Source: an uncultured Paraglaciecola sp.
GTDB lineage: Bacteria > Pseudomonadota > Gammaproteobacteria > Enterobacterales > Alteromonadaceae
NCBI RefSeq assembly: GCF_937123705.1
Contig: NZ_CAKZKO010000037.1
Location: forward strand, 62,001 to 126,000
Length of the DNA: 64,000 bases
Direction: 5' to 3'
The notes beneath the pieces are model-generated. The model ran no database searches, was not told the origin of the DNA, and saw only the letters and a list, made by a program, of their open reading frames with translations. The position numbers and the translations under genes are program-made. Of the stretch, positions 1 to 10,058 are shown piece by piece; position 1 is the first letter of the stretch; the number at the start of each line of letters is the position of its first letter.

Positions 1-226
1 TAAGGATCTGCTCGTTTTCTAATACAATACTTTTACTGGTGATGTTGGCTGCCGCTAATTCAGCTGTCACTTTTTCGACAACAGCTGCGTTAACCACTGC
101 ATTTTTACCTGCAGATATTTGTACAGCATGATCTTCACCATACAAGTTAGGAGAGGCATATAGAGCACATAGGCCGACCACAAAGATCACCAAAATGTAC
201 TTCCATAGCGGAGTTTGATTTAGCAC
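1..226 (-). CDS. secD: Protein translocase subunit SecD, N-terminal part (cut by window edge)
   Basis: SecD is the inner-membrane partner of SecF that uses the proton gradient to help release proteins exported through SecYEG. Only about the first 75 residues are present. They show a short cytoplasmic start, one hydrophobic segment (LVIFVVGLCALYA) and the typical SecD stretch ASPNLYGEDHAVQIS. The start is taken as GTG at 226, preceded by the strong ribosome site GGAAGGAA. The gene lies downstream of yajC on the same strand, as in the E. coli yajC-secD-secF order, but a terminator-like hairpin lies between them. The gene continues beyond the left edge. Confidence 0.9.
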   Translation of the reverse strand, partial: MLNQTPLWKYILVIFVVGLCALYASPNLYGEDHAVQISAGKNAVVNAAVVEKVTAELAAANITSKSIVLENEQIL

Positions 227-250
227 AAAAATTTCCTTCCGTTCTTTCAA

Positions 251-273
251 TAAAAAGGGGCGTTAACGCCCCT
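251..273 (-). terminator. Intrinsic terminator between yajC and secD
   Basis: Reading the minus strand, the hairpin AGGGGCG-TTAA-CGCCCCT is followed directly by five T residues. It lies in the 63-base gap after the yajC stop codon and before the secD start. It should end or weaken transcription from yajC into secD. Confidence 0.65.
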
Positions 274-289
274 ATTTGCCATCTCTGAA

Positions 290-625
290 TTAGATGGCTT
301 TCATAGTACCTTTAGGCAGTACCGCTGAAACCGCTGATTTTTGAATAACGATGTTGGTACTGTCATTCAAAGCAATTTCGATAAAGTCTTTCTCATCAGT
401 AACTTTAACAATTTTGCCTACCATGCCACCTTGAGTCAGCACTTCGTCACCTTTACTGAGTGAAGTCACTAAGTCTTTGTGATCTTTAACACGCTTTGCT
501 TGTGGGCGATAAAGCATGAAATAAAAAATCAAACCGAAAACACCTAGCATGATCAACATTTCAAAACCGCCACCTGCAGCGCCACCCGCTTCTTGCGCGT
601 AGGCATTAGATATAAATAAGCTCAT
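290..625 (-). CDS. yajC: Sec translocon accessory protein YajC
   Basis: YajC is a small single-span inner-membrane protein that associates with SecDF and the SecYEG translocon. The 111 residues have a short periplasmic start, one membrane segment near residues 21-40 ending in FYFMLYRPQ, and a conserved cytoplasmic domain with KDHKDLVTSLSKGDEVLTQGG. The length matches the family (E. coli 110). The ATG at 625 follows the strong ribosome site AGGGG. It lies between tgt and secD on the same strand, the usual gene order in gammaproteobacteria. Confidence 0.96.
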   Translation of the reverse strand: MSLFISNAYAQEAGGAAGGGFEMLIMLGVFGLIFYFMLYRPQAKRVKDHKDLVTSLSKGDEVLTQGGMVGKIVKVTDEKDFIEIALNDSTNIVIQKSAVSAVLPKGTMKAI

Positions 626-671
626 AATTTCCCCTAATTTTTATAAATTTTAGTTTGTCATACCCTGCGTT

Positions 672-2135
<1,464 letters not shown>

Positions 2136-3182
2136 TTGTCTGACAAACTTCTACAAAACTTTGAAAACAAAGAAGAAATATCTAAAACCAAACCCAATGG
2201 GATCTTTCAGAGAATAACAGGGTTGGTGCCCACCACAATGATTACAGCTGTGCGTAAGAAATTATCCTTACTGACTCTTTCACAGTGGATGTACCTTGCA
2301 GCGGGCTTATTGTTACTGATGCAACAAGAGCAAAGTATCGAGCAAACCTCGGAAGTATTATTGGTCGGCGCTATCGCAGCTCTAGGACTAATTAGAGAGC
2401 TTTGGCATGTATTTAATCGAGTGTGGGAGCACATGTTAGGTAAAGGCTTAATTTTGGTTTTATATGCTGCCACTGCTAACTTCGCCTTAGCCGTTTCGGC
2501 ACTCAAAATTAATGTGATTACGGGCATTGAACCCCAACCTTTTATTTTTACATTGGGGTTTGTTACCTTGATTATGTTGCCATTTTGGATGCTATTAAGC
2601 TCCATAGTGTTTTTCTCTGTGGCACTAATAGTAGGTAATTTATGGCTAGTAATTGGCATTTTACTGCGCTTAATAAGGGTTAAAATTAAAGTTCACTGGG
2701 AAGATAAATCTTTTGTCTTCATTACCATGATACTTAGGATTATCTTAATCCCTTATGTGATTATGTCGCTGTTGTATATCGCCTTGCCCTATGCAAAACA
2801 AATTGAATTGTTTGAGCAGTCCATTGCATTTATTAAGAAAATCGGCAATGAAGAGCAAACAAGTGGTGATAATCCTCCTTTGGTAATTGAGGAGTCAGAA
2901 TCAGAAAATCTGCCGGCAACACTTAGTAATACACCTTTCATTTTGTCAATTGACCAAGACAACCAAATAAAATGGATAGACAAACTCATTGCTGGCTTCA
3001 TTTATCATTTTGAAACTTATCCAAAGTCAGCCTGCAAAAAACCAGATGAACAACGCAGTTTGCCCATAGATGAAAATTCTATTTTATTGGTGCAACAAGA
3101 TGATTCTGAACTAGGCTATTTCTTTAGTGTTGGCCCCTGTGTGGGTAATTTTTCCAATGGGAGTCAGCCGACAAAGCATTAA
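2136..3182 (+). CDS. Multi-pass membrane protein of unknown function
   Basis: I do not recognise this 348-residue protein. It has a polar N-terminus (about 45 residues), then several hydrophobic segments: near 50-62, 75-90, 103-125, 135-158, 160-180 and 195-218. A polar C-terminal half of about 125 residues follows, ending in a cysteine-containing tail (KSACKKPDE and VGPCVGNF). The frame opens with TTG at 2136 behind a weak AAGGGC. An ATG about 35 codons in (TTMITAVRKK) is an alternative start that keeps all membrane segments. Together with the PEP-CTERM gene after it, it interrupts the usual queA-tgt pair. Confidence 0.6.
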   Translation: MSDKLLQNFENKEEISKTKPNGIFQRITGLVPTTMITAVRKKLSLLTLSQWMYLAAGLLLLMQQEQSIEQTSEVLLVGAIAALGLIRELWHVFNRVWEHMLGKGLILVLYAATANFALAVSALKINVITGIEPQPFIFTLGFVTLIMLPFWMLLSSIVFFSVALIVGNLWLVIGILLRLIRVKIKVHWEDKSFVFITMILRIILIPYVIMSLLYIALPYAKQIELFEQSIAFIKKIGNEEQTSGDNPPLVIEESESENLPATLSNTPFILSIDQDNQIKWIDKLIAGFIYHFETYPKSACKKPDEQRSLPIDENSILLVQQDDSELGYFFSVGPCVGNFSNGSQPTKH

Positions 3183-3381
3183 TGTTGCCTTAAAAATAAG
3201 TGCAGCTAATAAAGACGGATAAACCTCACCACAGGCAAAGTGTCAGAATATTTTACAAATCCTTTGTAATAGATTGTTGATTTTTCGCCTGAAAGCAATA
3301 AAACATTAGGCTCACTGAAGGTGGTACACTTATTGCTTAATTTACAATTGTTTTCAATTACCAATATTTAAAAGGAATATT

Positions 3382-4176
3382 ATGTTTTTAAAAAGTAAAC
3401 TTGTGAAATTTATCGCACTTTGTTCATTTGTTAGTACAGTAAGTGCTTCTCCAATAGTATTAGACGACCCTACTGTTGGAACAGGGTTAATATCGGTGAA
3501 CGACCCAACAGCTCCACTTGGAAATGGTGCTTGGTCCTCTCAAACTCTTGGAATAGCTGGTAGTTCTTCTGAGCTTTATTTCTATTTTGACACTGATCAG
3601 ACTTCAGCTGAATACCTATTAGGGGATTTGTCGTCACTGTCTTTCGATACCTTTAAGTCAGTTGCAGGTGAAGCAAATGATTTTTACATCCAAATTTATA
3701 CCACAGCGAACGATATCAGTGATGGTGCGGGCTGGTATGGACAACGAGTAACTTTCGATCCTAGATATGCTGATAACATCAATGCTCCGGCTAATCAGTG
3801 GAATACTTGGTCAACCGATGGCGCTGAAAACTCACTCGCTATTTATGATTCAGCGGGTGGAAACTTTGGAGGTTATAACTCCCCTTCACTTGAACAATTG
3901 TTCGATACAAACTATGCAGATGATGATTTCTATAGTTTTGCCAATGTGGATTATGCCAATGAACAAATTCTAGGAATAAAGATTGGTACCGGTTCTGGTT
4001 GGGCTGATGGATTTACAGGATTATTAGATAATGTTGTATTTGATTTTGGACAAAAAGGATTACTACAGTACGATCTAGAGCCAAAAAATGTAACAGATGT
4101 ACCTGAGCCCACAACCTTTGTTTTACTAGCGTCTGCATTGTTGGGTTTAAGACTACAACGCCGCAAAACACAATAA
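3382..4176 (+). CDS. PEP-CTERM sorting domain protein
   Basis: This is a secreted protein of 264 residues. A signal peptide covers about residues 1-23 (ending VSTVSAS). The body is rich in Asp, Gly, Ser, Tyr and Asn, as in extracellular proteins. The C-terminus is a typical PEP-CTERM sorting signal: VPEPTT, a hydrophobic helix (FVLLASALLGL), then the basic end RLQRRKTQ. In this family an exosortase recognises the signal and anchors or releases the protein, often together with exopolysaccharide. No exosortase gene is in the window, so it must be elsewhere. The ATG at 3382 follows AAAAGGAAT. The ligand or role of the body domain is unknown. Confidence 0.88.
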   Translation: MFLKSKLVKFIALCSFVSTVSASPIVLDDPTVGTGLISVNDPTAPLGNGAWSSQTLGIAGSSSELYFYFDTDQTSAEYLLGDLSSLSFDTFKSVAGEANDFYIQIYTTANDISDGAGWYGQRVTFDPRYADNINAPANQWNTWSTDGAENSLAIYDSAGGNFGGYNSPSLEQLFDTNYADDDFYSFANVDYANEQILGIKIGTGSGWADGFTGLLDNVVFDFGQKGLLQYDLEPKNVTDVPEPTTFVLLASALLGLRLQRRKTQ

Positions 4177-4206
4177 AGATTTCTAGCAAATATTTATTTG
4201 ATCTCA

Positions 4207-4234
4207 GTATAGCCAACCAGTAGGTTGGCTATAC
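4207..4234. terminator. Hairpin between convergent PEP-CTERM and queA genes
   Basis: A perfect 12-base-pair stem, GTATAGCCAACC with loop AGTA and its complement, lies between the two convergent genes. Neither side has a clear T run, so it is either a weak two-way terminator or an mRNA 3' stabiliser. Confidence 0.45.
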
Positions 4235-4312
4235 ATACTACACCCCGTTAGACTTCAAAGTTGTCACTTTATTGTTTGTTTTTATGCTTCAACTTGCATG
4301 TTTTATAATCAT

Positions 4313-5359
4313 TCAGACATTATTCTTCTGCAAAAACATCGCATCACCATAACTAAAAAACCGATACTCATGTGCAATTGCTTGTTGATAAGCATTTTCA
4401 ATATTCTCTTTACCGCAAAATGCGCTGACTAGCATAAGCAAGGTAGACTCAGAAAGGTGAAAGTTAGTGAGCATGGCGTCTACTAATTGAAACTCGTAAC
4501 CTGGGTAGATAAAAATATCGGTATCCGCTAAAAACGGCTTTAATCCAGTACCCTCTTTACGTGAGGCTTGAGCGGCGGATTCTATGGATCGTACCGAAGT
4601 AGTACCAACTGCTATCACCCGTTTACCTGCGGCTTTGGTGGCTACAATGGCATCAACGACTTGTTGTGGCACTTCGGCATACTCCGAATGCATTTGATGT
4701 TCAAGGACATTCTCAACCCGCACCGGCTGAAATGTGCCTGCGCCAACATGTAAGGTAACAAAAGCACTATTGACACCTTTCTCTCTAAGCTGCTGTAAAA
4801 TACTCTCGTCAAAATGCAATCCAGCGGTAGGTGCGGCCACAGCACCGGGTATTTGGTTATACACAGTTTGATAACGTTCTTTATCTGAGGCTTCGTCTGG
4901 CCTGTCGATATAAGGTGGCAATGGCATATGCCCAAATTGTTCAAGCAGGGAAAGCACTGTTTCTTTATTTAAGAATTTTAGCTCAAACAGAGCATCGTGC
5001 CGTGCCATCATTTCTGCTTGTACAGAGCCTTCGAGAATGAGCTTAGTGCCAACTTTCGGAGATTTACTGGCTCTTACGTGGGCCAGGACTCGGTGCTCGT
5101 CTAACACCCGTTCAATTAATACTTCGACTTTACCGCCCGATTCCTTTTGGCCTAGTAGCCTTGCTGGGATCACCCGAGTATTGTTAAAAATGAGTAAGTC
5201 ACCTTCATTTATCAAATCAACAACATCTGTAAACTGCCGGTGAGCAATAGCACCACTATTGCCATCGAGCTGCATTAAACGGCTACTGCTACGTTTTTCA
5301 GTAGGGTATCGAGCAATAAGTGCTTCGGGTAGATCGAAATGGAAGTCAGATAATTTCAT
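4313..5359 (-). CDS. queA: S-adenosylmethionine:tRNA ribosyltransferase-isomerase
   Basis: QueA transfers and rearranges the ribosyl part of S-adenosylmethionine onto preQ1 in tRNA to make epoxyqueuosine, the step after Tgt. The 348 residues begin [19 protein letters not shown], the typical family start, and include [25 protein letters not shown] and [13 protein letters not shown]. Length matches E. coli QueA (356). The ATG at 5359 follows GAGACC. It is on the same strand as tgt but about 2.5 kb upstream of it, with two opposite-strand genes between. Confidence 0.97.
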   Translation of the reverse strand: MKLSDFHFDLPEALIARYPTEKRSSSRLMQLDGNSGAIAHRQFTDVVDLINEGDLLIFNNTRVIPARLLGQKESGGKVEVLIERVLDEHRVLAHVRASKSPKVGTKLILEGSVQAEMMARHDALFELKFLNKETVLSLLEQFGHMPLPPYIDRPDEASDKERYQTVYNQIPGAVAAPTAGLHFDESILQQLREKGVNSAFVTLHVGAGTFQPVRVENVLEHQMHSEYAEVPQQVVDAIVATKAAGKRVIAVGTTSVRSIESAAQASRKEGTGLKPFLADTDIFIYPGYEFQLVDAMLTNFHLSESTLLMLVSAFCGKENIENAYQQAIAHEYRFFSYGDAMFLQKNNV

Positions 5360-5507
5360 AGTGGTCTCAACATTATTTGCGGCGCATGGTATACCAATTC
5401 AAAGCAACAATTAACCACGAGTAATAACGAAGCAACTAATTTTTATAAAAAAGCGTTTTAAGTATATTTTTACATACCCTGAACCGAGCCTGCATACCCT
5501 AATTGTA

Positions 5508-5535
5508 TTGCACAAAAATTCCACAGCACTATGAT
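5508..5535 (+). promoter_or_regulatory. Sigma-70-like promoter of candidate small RNA
   Basis: A -35 element TTGCAC (5508-5513) and a -10 element TATGAT (5530-5535) are separated by 16 bases. They point to a start near 5542, about 40 bases before a strong plus-strand terminator, with no plus-strand gene between. Confidence 0.5.
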
Positions 5536-5541
5536 TACTGC

Positions 5542-5611
5542 ACAGTTATTTATTGACGTTATCTCCCAGAGACTGTTTTCTGCCCGGTTTGTTGATTCCG
5601 GGCTTTTTTTT
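5542..5611 (+). ncRNA. Candidate small RNA with intrinsic terminator
   Basis: About 70 bases lie between a good promoter and the hairpin GCCCGG-N(9)-CCGGGC, which is followed by eight T residues (5582-5611). The T run is on the plus strand, so the terminator does not serve the minus-strand gene that ends at 5621, and no plus-strand reading frame lies upstream. The sequence before the hairpin is unstructured and U-rich, as expected of a base-pairing RNA. I do not recognise the family; the exact 5' end is inferred from the promoter. Confidence 0.45.
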
Positions 5612-5620
5612 GCCTGAAAT

Positions 5621-5926
5621 TTATTCGAGTGGACTACCAAGATCAGCAAAAATCTCAGTGATTTCGTCTCGCTCAATCTTACGCATATTCAGTACATACA
5701 TGATTTGTAACAACAAATCCGCCCCCATTATTCCCTTATTCACTTTATTTCTTAAGTTGTCTGCGCTTTGATGTATGCCTATATTTGCTAGCCTATCACT
5801 GAGATCTTGATACTTAGTGCCACGTTTAGACATTTCAGCTTTAAGCAAGCGCTGAACAAGTTGTCGCCAATCAGCGGCTAGGGATGGTACTGTATTGTTT
5901 GTTGCTCTATCATTATTTTCGGACAT
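5621..5926 (-). CDS. DUF6471 family protein, HTH-like
   Basis: A protein of 101 residues from the ATG at 5926; an in-frame TTG lies six codons upstream at 5944. The segment WRQLVQRLLKAEMSKRG followed by YQDLSDRLANIGIH and NLRNKVNKGIMGADLLLQIM resembles the DUF6471 family, which looks like a small helix-turn-helix domain of the XRE kind (repressor-like). No DNA target is evident. It is monocistronic, with a divergent yjf operon on one side and the candidate small RNA on the other. The ribosome site is weak for either start. Confidence 0.7.
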   Translation of the reverse strand: MSENNDRATNNTVPSLAADWRQLVQRLLKAEMSKRGTKYQDLSDRLANIGIHQSADNLRNKVNKGIMGADLLLQIMYVLNMRKIERDEITEIFADLGSPLE

Positions 5927-6008
5927 ATTGCTAAGCTTTACCAATTAACCAAACGTGAATTATAATTTACATTTAAAACATATAAATATCAAATGTTGAA
6001 AATATAAG

Positions 6009-6038
6009 TTGACTTAATAACTTTAACTTGACTACACT
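6009..6038 (+). promoter_or_regulatory. Probable sigma-70 promoter of the yjf operon
   Basis: TTGACT (6009-6014) and TACACT (6033-6038) are 18 bases apart, about 75 bases upstream of the first gene of the operon. The match is good at -35 and moderate at -10. Confidence 0.4.
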
Positions 6039-6111
6039 GTGTCACGTAATATCACTGATGACTAACATCTTTGAATTACAGTTTAGTCATTAGCCCTACA
6101 GGAGAGAAGCC

Positions 6112-6501
6112 ATGACTTGGGATCTTAACCAACTTGAGACCCTTTTAGTAGACAGCCACGATTTGGTTGTGACTAAAGAAGAAAATTGTTTATTAGTTGC
6201 CAATAGTGACGGAATCGATGCCTGGTTAGCCATTAGTGGCGAACAGATTTTGGTTGAATCGTTATTATTTGCCAAGACTGAAGTCAAAGATTGCGCTGTG
6301 TTAAATGAAGAAATATTGAAAACACACATGATATTCCCTCTCACTACTGTGGGCATATCCCAAGTAGCGGGTGAAGAGTATTACACAGCTTTTGGATCAT
6401 TAAGTTCACAATCAAAAGCAGAGAGTGTAATGATAGAACTAACTACTCTGTTCCAAAATGTCGAAGCATTTTTAGATGCTTATGAAGATCATTTGCAATA
6501 A
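6112..6501 (+). CDS. yjfI: DUF2170 family protein YjfI
   Basis: A soluble protein of 129 residues resembling E. coli YjfI (133 residues, DUF2170). It starts MTWDLNQLETLL and contains EENCLLVANSDGIDAWLAISGEQ and a conserved FPLTTVGI segment. There is no signal peptide or membrane span. The ATG at 6112 follows the excellent ribosome site CAGGAGAG. Function is unknown. The gene heads a same-strand operon with the PspA-like yjfJ 29 bases downstream, so a role in membrane stress or in handling the PspA partner is an inference from context only. Confidence 0.88.
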   Translation: MTWDLNQLETLLVDSHDLVVTKEENCLLVANSDGIDAWLAISGEQILVESLLFAKTEVKDCAVLNEEILKTHMIFPLTTVGISQVAGEEYYTAFGSLSSQSKAESVMIELTTLFQNVEAFLDAYEDHLQ

Positions 6502-6530
6502 CAGTTAAAGTATTAATTAGGAGAAAGAAT

Positions 6531-7211
6531 ATGTCAGTTTGGAGAAAATTAGTCACTGCTGTAAAAGGCGGAGCAACTGAAGCGGCGCAGTCTGTAGCCG
6601 ACAGTCAGGCCATTCGTATTCTTGAGCAAGAGATCCGCGAAGCCAAAGATGAACTACGCAAATCGGATCATGCAAGAACGCAAATACTGGCTAAGTGTAA
6701 ACTCGCCCAGCAGAAAGTAGATAGCTTGCAAGCTTCTATCGAACAATACGAAGCCCATGCTCGCAAAGCGGTAGACACAGATCGTCAATTAGCCTTAGAT
6801 TGCGCGCAAAAAGTGAGTGATTTACGGGCCGAACAAGATGGCGAACAGAAGTATCTTGATCAGTTTAAACAATCTGAAAAGCAACTCGCTAGCAATATTG
6901 GCCAAGCAAAATCCAACTTAAAGCGCTTAGAACAACAGGTGGATATGGTAAAGGCGACTGAGTCAGTACAAAAAGCCCAAGTGGCAGTTTCATCACGTCA
7001 TTTAGGTGCAAATAGCAAAATGAAAACCGCAACCGAGTCTTTGTCACGTATCCAAGACAAACAAAACTTACGTAATGCTGAACTACAAGCAGCGGAAGAA
7101 TTGGCGACTGAAGAATCGAGTGATGATTTGAGCAAGCGTCTTGCTGAGGCAGGTATAGCCGGTGGTAATACTTCGGCAGATGACGAACTTAGCCGTATTT
7201 TAGGCAAATAA
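6531..7211 (+). CDS. yjfJ: PspA/IM30 family protein YjfJ
   Basis: This 226-residue protein is almost entirely charged heptad-rich helix (residues about 20-190), the long coiled coil typical of PspA/IM30/Vipp1, which are ESCRT-III-like proteins that polymerise on damaged inner membrane. It begins MSVWRKLVTAVKGGATEAAQ, a short amphipathic start followed by the coil. The C-terminus ends DELSRILGK. It matches E. coli YjfJ in length and position. A ribosome site (TTAGGAGAAAG) precedes the ATG. No pspF or pspBC genes are nearby, so regulation probably differs from classical psp. Confidence 0.92.
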   Translation: MSVWRKLVTAVKGGATEAAQSVADSQAIRILEQEIREAKDELRKSDHARTQILAKCKLAQQKVDSLQASIEQYEAHARKAVDTDRQLALDCAQKVSDLRAEQDGEQKYLDQFKQSEKQLASNIGQAKSNLKRLEQQVDMVKATESVQKAQVAVSSRHLGANSKMKTATESLSRIQDKQNLRNAELQAAEELATEESSDDLSKRLAEAGIAGGNTSADDELSRILGK

Positions 7212-7241
7212 TTCATTGGCTAGTAAAGTGAAATAAAACTA

Positions 7242-8297
7242 ATGATGTTTATTAAATTACGCAAAATGTTTATTCGAATTTTTGCCGAGATGCGCTGGTA
7301 CACTATTGTACTGGCGCTTCTTTTTTATGGGCTTACTAGCTGGTTACTATTAAACCTTGCAGATGAAACTGCCTTAACTCAATCTGAAAATTTTATTTAT
7401 TGGTTGGTCGTCACAGGCTCAACAGTAGGGTATGGCGATCTATCTCCAAGCACGACTGCCGGCAAGTACTTAGTATCCTTTTACATTATCCCACTTGGTC
7501 TAAGTATTTTTGCCCTAGTATTAGGACGTGTGGCAACTTGGGTATCGAATCAATGGCACAAAGGAGCAAGAGGTTTGAAAAGTTTAGACGTTAAAGACCA
7601 TATTTTGGTGTTGGGCTGGAACGGCCACCGCACTATTCGTTTATTGGAATTGTTGATCAGAGAGCGCGCCTCTATCGAAGATGATCCCACCATAGTGTTG
7701 TGTGTAAGGGCCGATATTGTTAATCCACTACCTAATCAAATTGAATTTGTAAAAGTAACTACCTTCAGTAAAGATGCTGATATGGACAGAGCCTGTGTTG
7801 ATACAGCGCGAGTTGTCTTAATGGATAATCCCGAAGATGACCTTACAATGACCACGGCTTTATATTGCAGCCAACGTAATCCAAATGCACAAATGGTGGC
7901 CTATTTTAACGATGAAAGCCTAGTGGGTTTATTACAAAAACACTGTCCAAATGTAGAGTGTACACCCAGTGTAGCTGTGGAAATGCTCGCCAAATCGGCC
8001 TTCGATCCTGGTTCAAGTTTATTGCACCACGATCTGTTAGATATTAACCATGGCCAGGCCCAATATTCGGTCAAAATTCCTGCCCATGTGCCGCCCGTGA
8101 AAATTGAAAATATTTTCGAGATCCTAAAACGTAAGTATCGTGCAACCCTAATTGGTATGGTCAAGGCGGGTGACGCTTTGAATATTCAAGTCAACCCTGC
8201 CTTGGATGCGATACTTTCCCCCGGAGATAAGATTTTTTACATTGCCGATGAGAGAATTATCAAGTTTCAGTGGGATGATTTTGTCGAAAACTTATAG
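7242..8297 (+). CDS. Potassium channel with RCK (TrkA-N-like) domain
   Basis: The 351 residues hold a two-span channel unit followed by a cytoplasmic regulatory half. The first span is near residues 19-39, the selectivity filter TVGYGD is at 61-66, and the second span is near 77-97. The RCK region begins at about 117 (DHILVLGWNGHR), a Rossmann-like fold as in MthK or Kch, and is followed by a TrkA-C-like end (LDAILSPGDKIFYIADE). It should conduct K+ and be gated by a ligand. It lies inside the yjf operon between yjfJ and yjfK, 30 and 8 bases from its neighbours, an arrangement absent from the E. coli operon. Two ATGs in a row leave the exact start open by one codon. Confidence 0.92.
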   Translation: MMFIKLRKMFIRIFAEMRWYTIVLALLFYGLTSWLLLNLADETALTQSENFIYWLVVTGSTVGYGDLSPSTTAGKYLVSFYIIPLGLSIFALVLGRVATWVSNQWHKGARGLKSLDVKDHILVLGWNGHRTIRLLELLIRERASIEDDPTIVLCVRADIVNPLPNQIEFVKVTTFSKDADMDRACVDTARVVLMDNPEDDLTMTTALYCSQRNPNAQMVAYFNDESLVGLLQKHCPNVECTPSVAVEMLAKSAFDPGSSLLHHDLLDINHGQAQYSVKIPAHVPPVKIENIFEILKRKYRATLIGMVKAGDALNIQVNPALDAILSPGDKIFYIADERIIKFQWDDFVENL

Positions 8298-8305
8298 GCC
8301 AAAAT

Positions 8306-8953
8306 ATGTTTAGCAAATTATTTGGAAAAAAAGACACCCAAACCAAACCTAAGGCCCCTGAGATTATGGGGTTATACTTAGGTGGCTCGTTTGAGCTCGA
8401 TCCCCTAAAACTACGCCTTATAGAACCAGAATTGATGATTGAAAAAGCCGCCAGCCAACACCTGATCCAAGCCGTAGGTGAAGTACATTTAGATACGGGC
8501 GGAAAAATTTTACGTTTTTACACCGATGACGATGCTTTTTTACAAGTTGTATTAGACGGTGGCGACACAGAAAGTCATATCACAGATGTGAAGTTATGGT
8601 ATTTTTATGAAACCAAAACCATTGGATCTGAAGCCCAATGGAAACAAACAGTCGCAACCGGTGTTTCTAAGCCTAAGTATCAACTAGAAAGCGCAGAGTA
8701 TCAGCGAGTGTGGGATGCAGTAGGTGAAGAGTCTCCGCCCGTTGCTATGACAGAAAAAACCTATGAAGAAGACGGCGACACCAGCGAAACCGACCAATTT
8801 GTAATGTTATATGAACGTCATCTTGCAGATGATGAAACCGAAACATTAATGGTTACCGCCGAAGAAAAGTTAGTGAATAACAATTTCGACCGTTGCTTAG
8901 TTATCAGCACTGGTTTTAATATTGGGCAAGCAGATATAACAATAAACGGTTAA
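8306..8953 (+). CDS. yjfK: DUF2491 family protein YjfK
   Basis: A soluble acidic protein of 215 residues, like E. coli YjfK (DUF2491, 219 residues). It starts MFSKLFGKKDTQTKPKAPEIMGLYLGGSFELD, with a conserved middle segment ILRFYTDDDAFLQVV and an FDRCLVISTGFNI end. No catalytic motif is visible. It follows the channel gene by 8 bases and precedes yjfL by 34, so it is cotranscribed. Function is unknown; conserved linkage to PspA, DUF350 and an ATP-grasp ligase suggests a shared envelope task. Confidence 0.88.
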   Translation: MFSKLFGKKDTQTKPKAPEIMGLYLGGSFELDPLKLRLIEPELMIEKAASQHLIQAVGEVHLDTGGKILRFYTDDDAFLQVVLDGGDTESHITDVKLWYFYETKTIGSEAQWKQTVATGVSKPKYQLESAEYQRVWDAVGEESPPVAMTEKTYEEDGDTSETDQFVMLYERHLADDETETLMVTAEEKLVNNNFDRCLVISTGFNIGQADITING

Positions 8954-8987
8954 CGTTTATTGTTCACTTAGAATAAAAGGATAAATT

Positions 8988-9404
8988 ATGGACGCAGTAT
9001 TAAATTCAATTTCAGGCTTAGGTAACTTTGCACTGTATTTTGCCGTTTCAATTTTATTATTGTTTGTGTTTAAAGTGGTATATGCCTTTGTTACTCCTCA
9101 TGATGAATGGGCATTGGTTAAAGTGCATAAAAACCAAGCGGCAGCCATAGGTTTTGGTGGCGCAATGATAGGCTTTAGCCTTGCCTTAGCGGGCGCCGTA
9201 GCGAATTCAGAGTTTTTAATTGATTTTGTGGTGTGGGGTGTTGTGGCCATCATAGCGCAATCCTTAGCCTTTGCATTGTTACGCTTTACCTTTATGCCTA
9301 AAATTGCCGATCGTATCGATAAAAATGAAATATCTGCAGGCACAATTTTAGCTGCGGTGTCTATTTCGGTAGGTCTGCTAAATGCCGCTTGTATGAGTTA
9401 TTAG
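8988..9404 (+). CDS. yjfL: DUF350 family membrane protein YjfL
   Basis: A 138-residue inner-membrane protein with four probable spans (near residues 10-30, 47-70, 75-97 and 115-135). It contains the DUF350 pattern KNQAAAIGFGGAMIGFSLALAGA. E. coli YjfL has nearly the same length. A good ribosome site (AAAGGATAAATT) precedes the ATG. DUF350 proteins often occur as tandem repeats; this is the single-unit form. The molecular role is not known. Confidence 0.9.
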   Translation: MDAVLNSISGLGNFALYFAVSILLLFVFKVVYAFVTPHDEWALVKVHKNQAAAIGFGGAMIGFSLALAGAVANSEFLIDFVVWGVVAIIAQSLAFALLRFTFMPKIADRIDKNEISAGTILAAVSISVGLLNAACMSY

Positions 9405-9413
9405 GAGAGCCAA

Positions 9414-10022
9414 ATGCAATCCAATAAAACAAAACGTTCACAATCAATCAATCTTAGTGCCATGCGTAAGAGTTTCAGTGTTAAACCACTGGCCTTAGGT
9501 ATTGCAGCTATTTTTCTTTCAGCATGTGGTGACCAACAAGAAGCTCAAGTGTTCGTCAATGTAAGTGACTGCACTAACGCCAACCCTGAATATGCTGCTC
9601 AATGTAAAGCGGCCTACGAGGACGCCTTAAAAGAGGCTGAACGCACTGGCCCCAAATACAACACGCAAAGAGATTGTGAGTCTGAATTTGGTCCAAACCA
9701 ATGTACTAGAAGCCAATCTGGCTCATTTTTTATGCCATTTATGGCTGGCTATATGTTAAGCAATATCATGTCGCCTAGAGGGTATTACTCCCAGCCGATG
9801 TTCACCTCATATTCAAGACATTCCTCTTACAGAAATAGGTGGATAGGAGCCGATGGTTACGATTTTGGTGACAATCGCCGAAGAACCTTAAGGGTTAATG
9901 AGAAATCATTCAAACCCAAACCTACTGTAACTAAAACCATAAGCCGGGGAGGCTTTGGCAGCAGTGTACGTGCTAAATCGAGTTGGGGAAGCAGCTCTAA
10001 AAGAGGTGGCTGGGGTGGTTAA
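9414..10022 (+). CDS. yjfM: DUF1190 family lipoprotein YjfM
   Basis: The 202 residues start with a long basic N-region, then a signal sequence ending in the lipobox LSAC (FLSACGDQQEAQ), so the mature protein should be a lipoprotein. A cysteine-rich conserved part follows (VSDCTNANPEYAAQCKAAYEDAL, then RDCESEFGPNQCT), then a low-complexity Gly/Ser/Arg tail (RGGFGSSVRAKSSWGSSS). This matches DUF1190 proteins such as YjfM and YgiB. The gene lies 9 bases after yjfL and 36 before yjfC; YgiB-YgiC and YjfM-YjfC pairing is conserved in E. coli. Confidence 0.9.
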   Translation: MQSNKTKRSQSINLSAMRKSFSVKPLALGIAAIFLSACGDQQEAQVFVNVSDCTNANPEYAAQCKAAYEDALKEAERTGPKYNTQRDCESEFGPNQCTRSQSGSFFMPFMAGYMLSNIMSPRGYYSQPMFTSYSRHSSYRNRWIGADGYDFGDNRRRTLRVNEKSFKPKPTVTKTISRGGFGSSVRAKSSWGSSSKRGGWGG

Positions 10023-10058
10023 CCCCGGCGCTAAAGGCTTAATAAAAAAGCACACACC

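Noticed and set aside
5470..5676. 68-residue minus-strand frame over the queA/DUF6471 gap
   Set aside because: It overlaps the end of the DUF6471 gene and the candidate small RNA, with no ribosome site or family resemblance.
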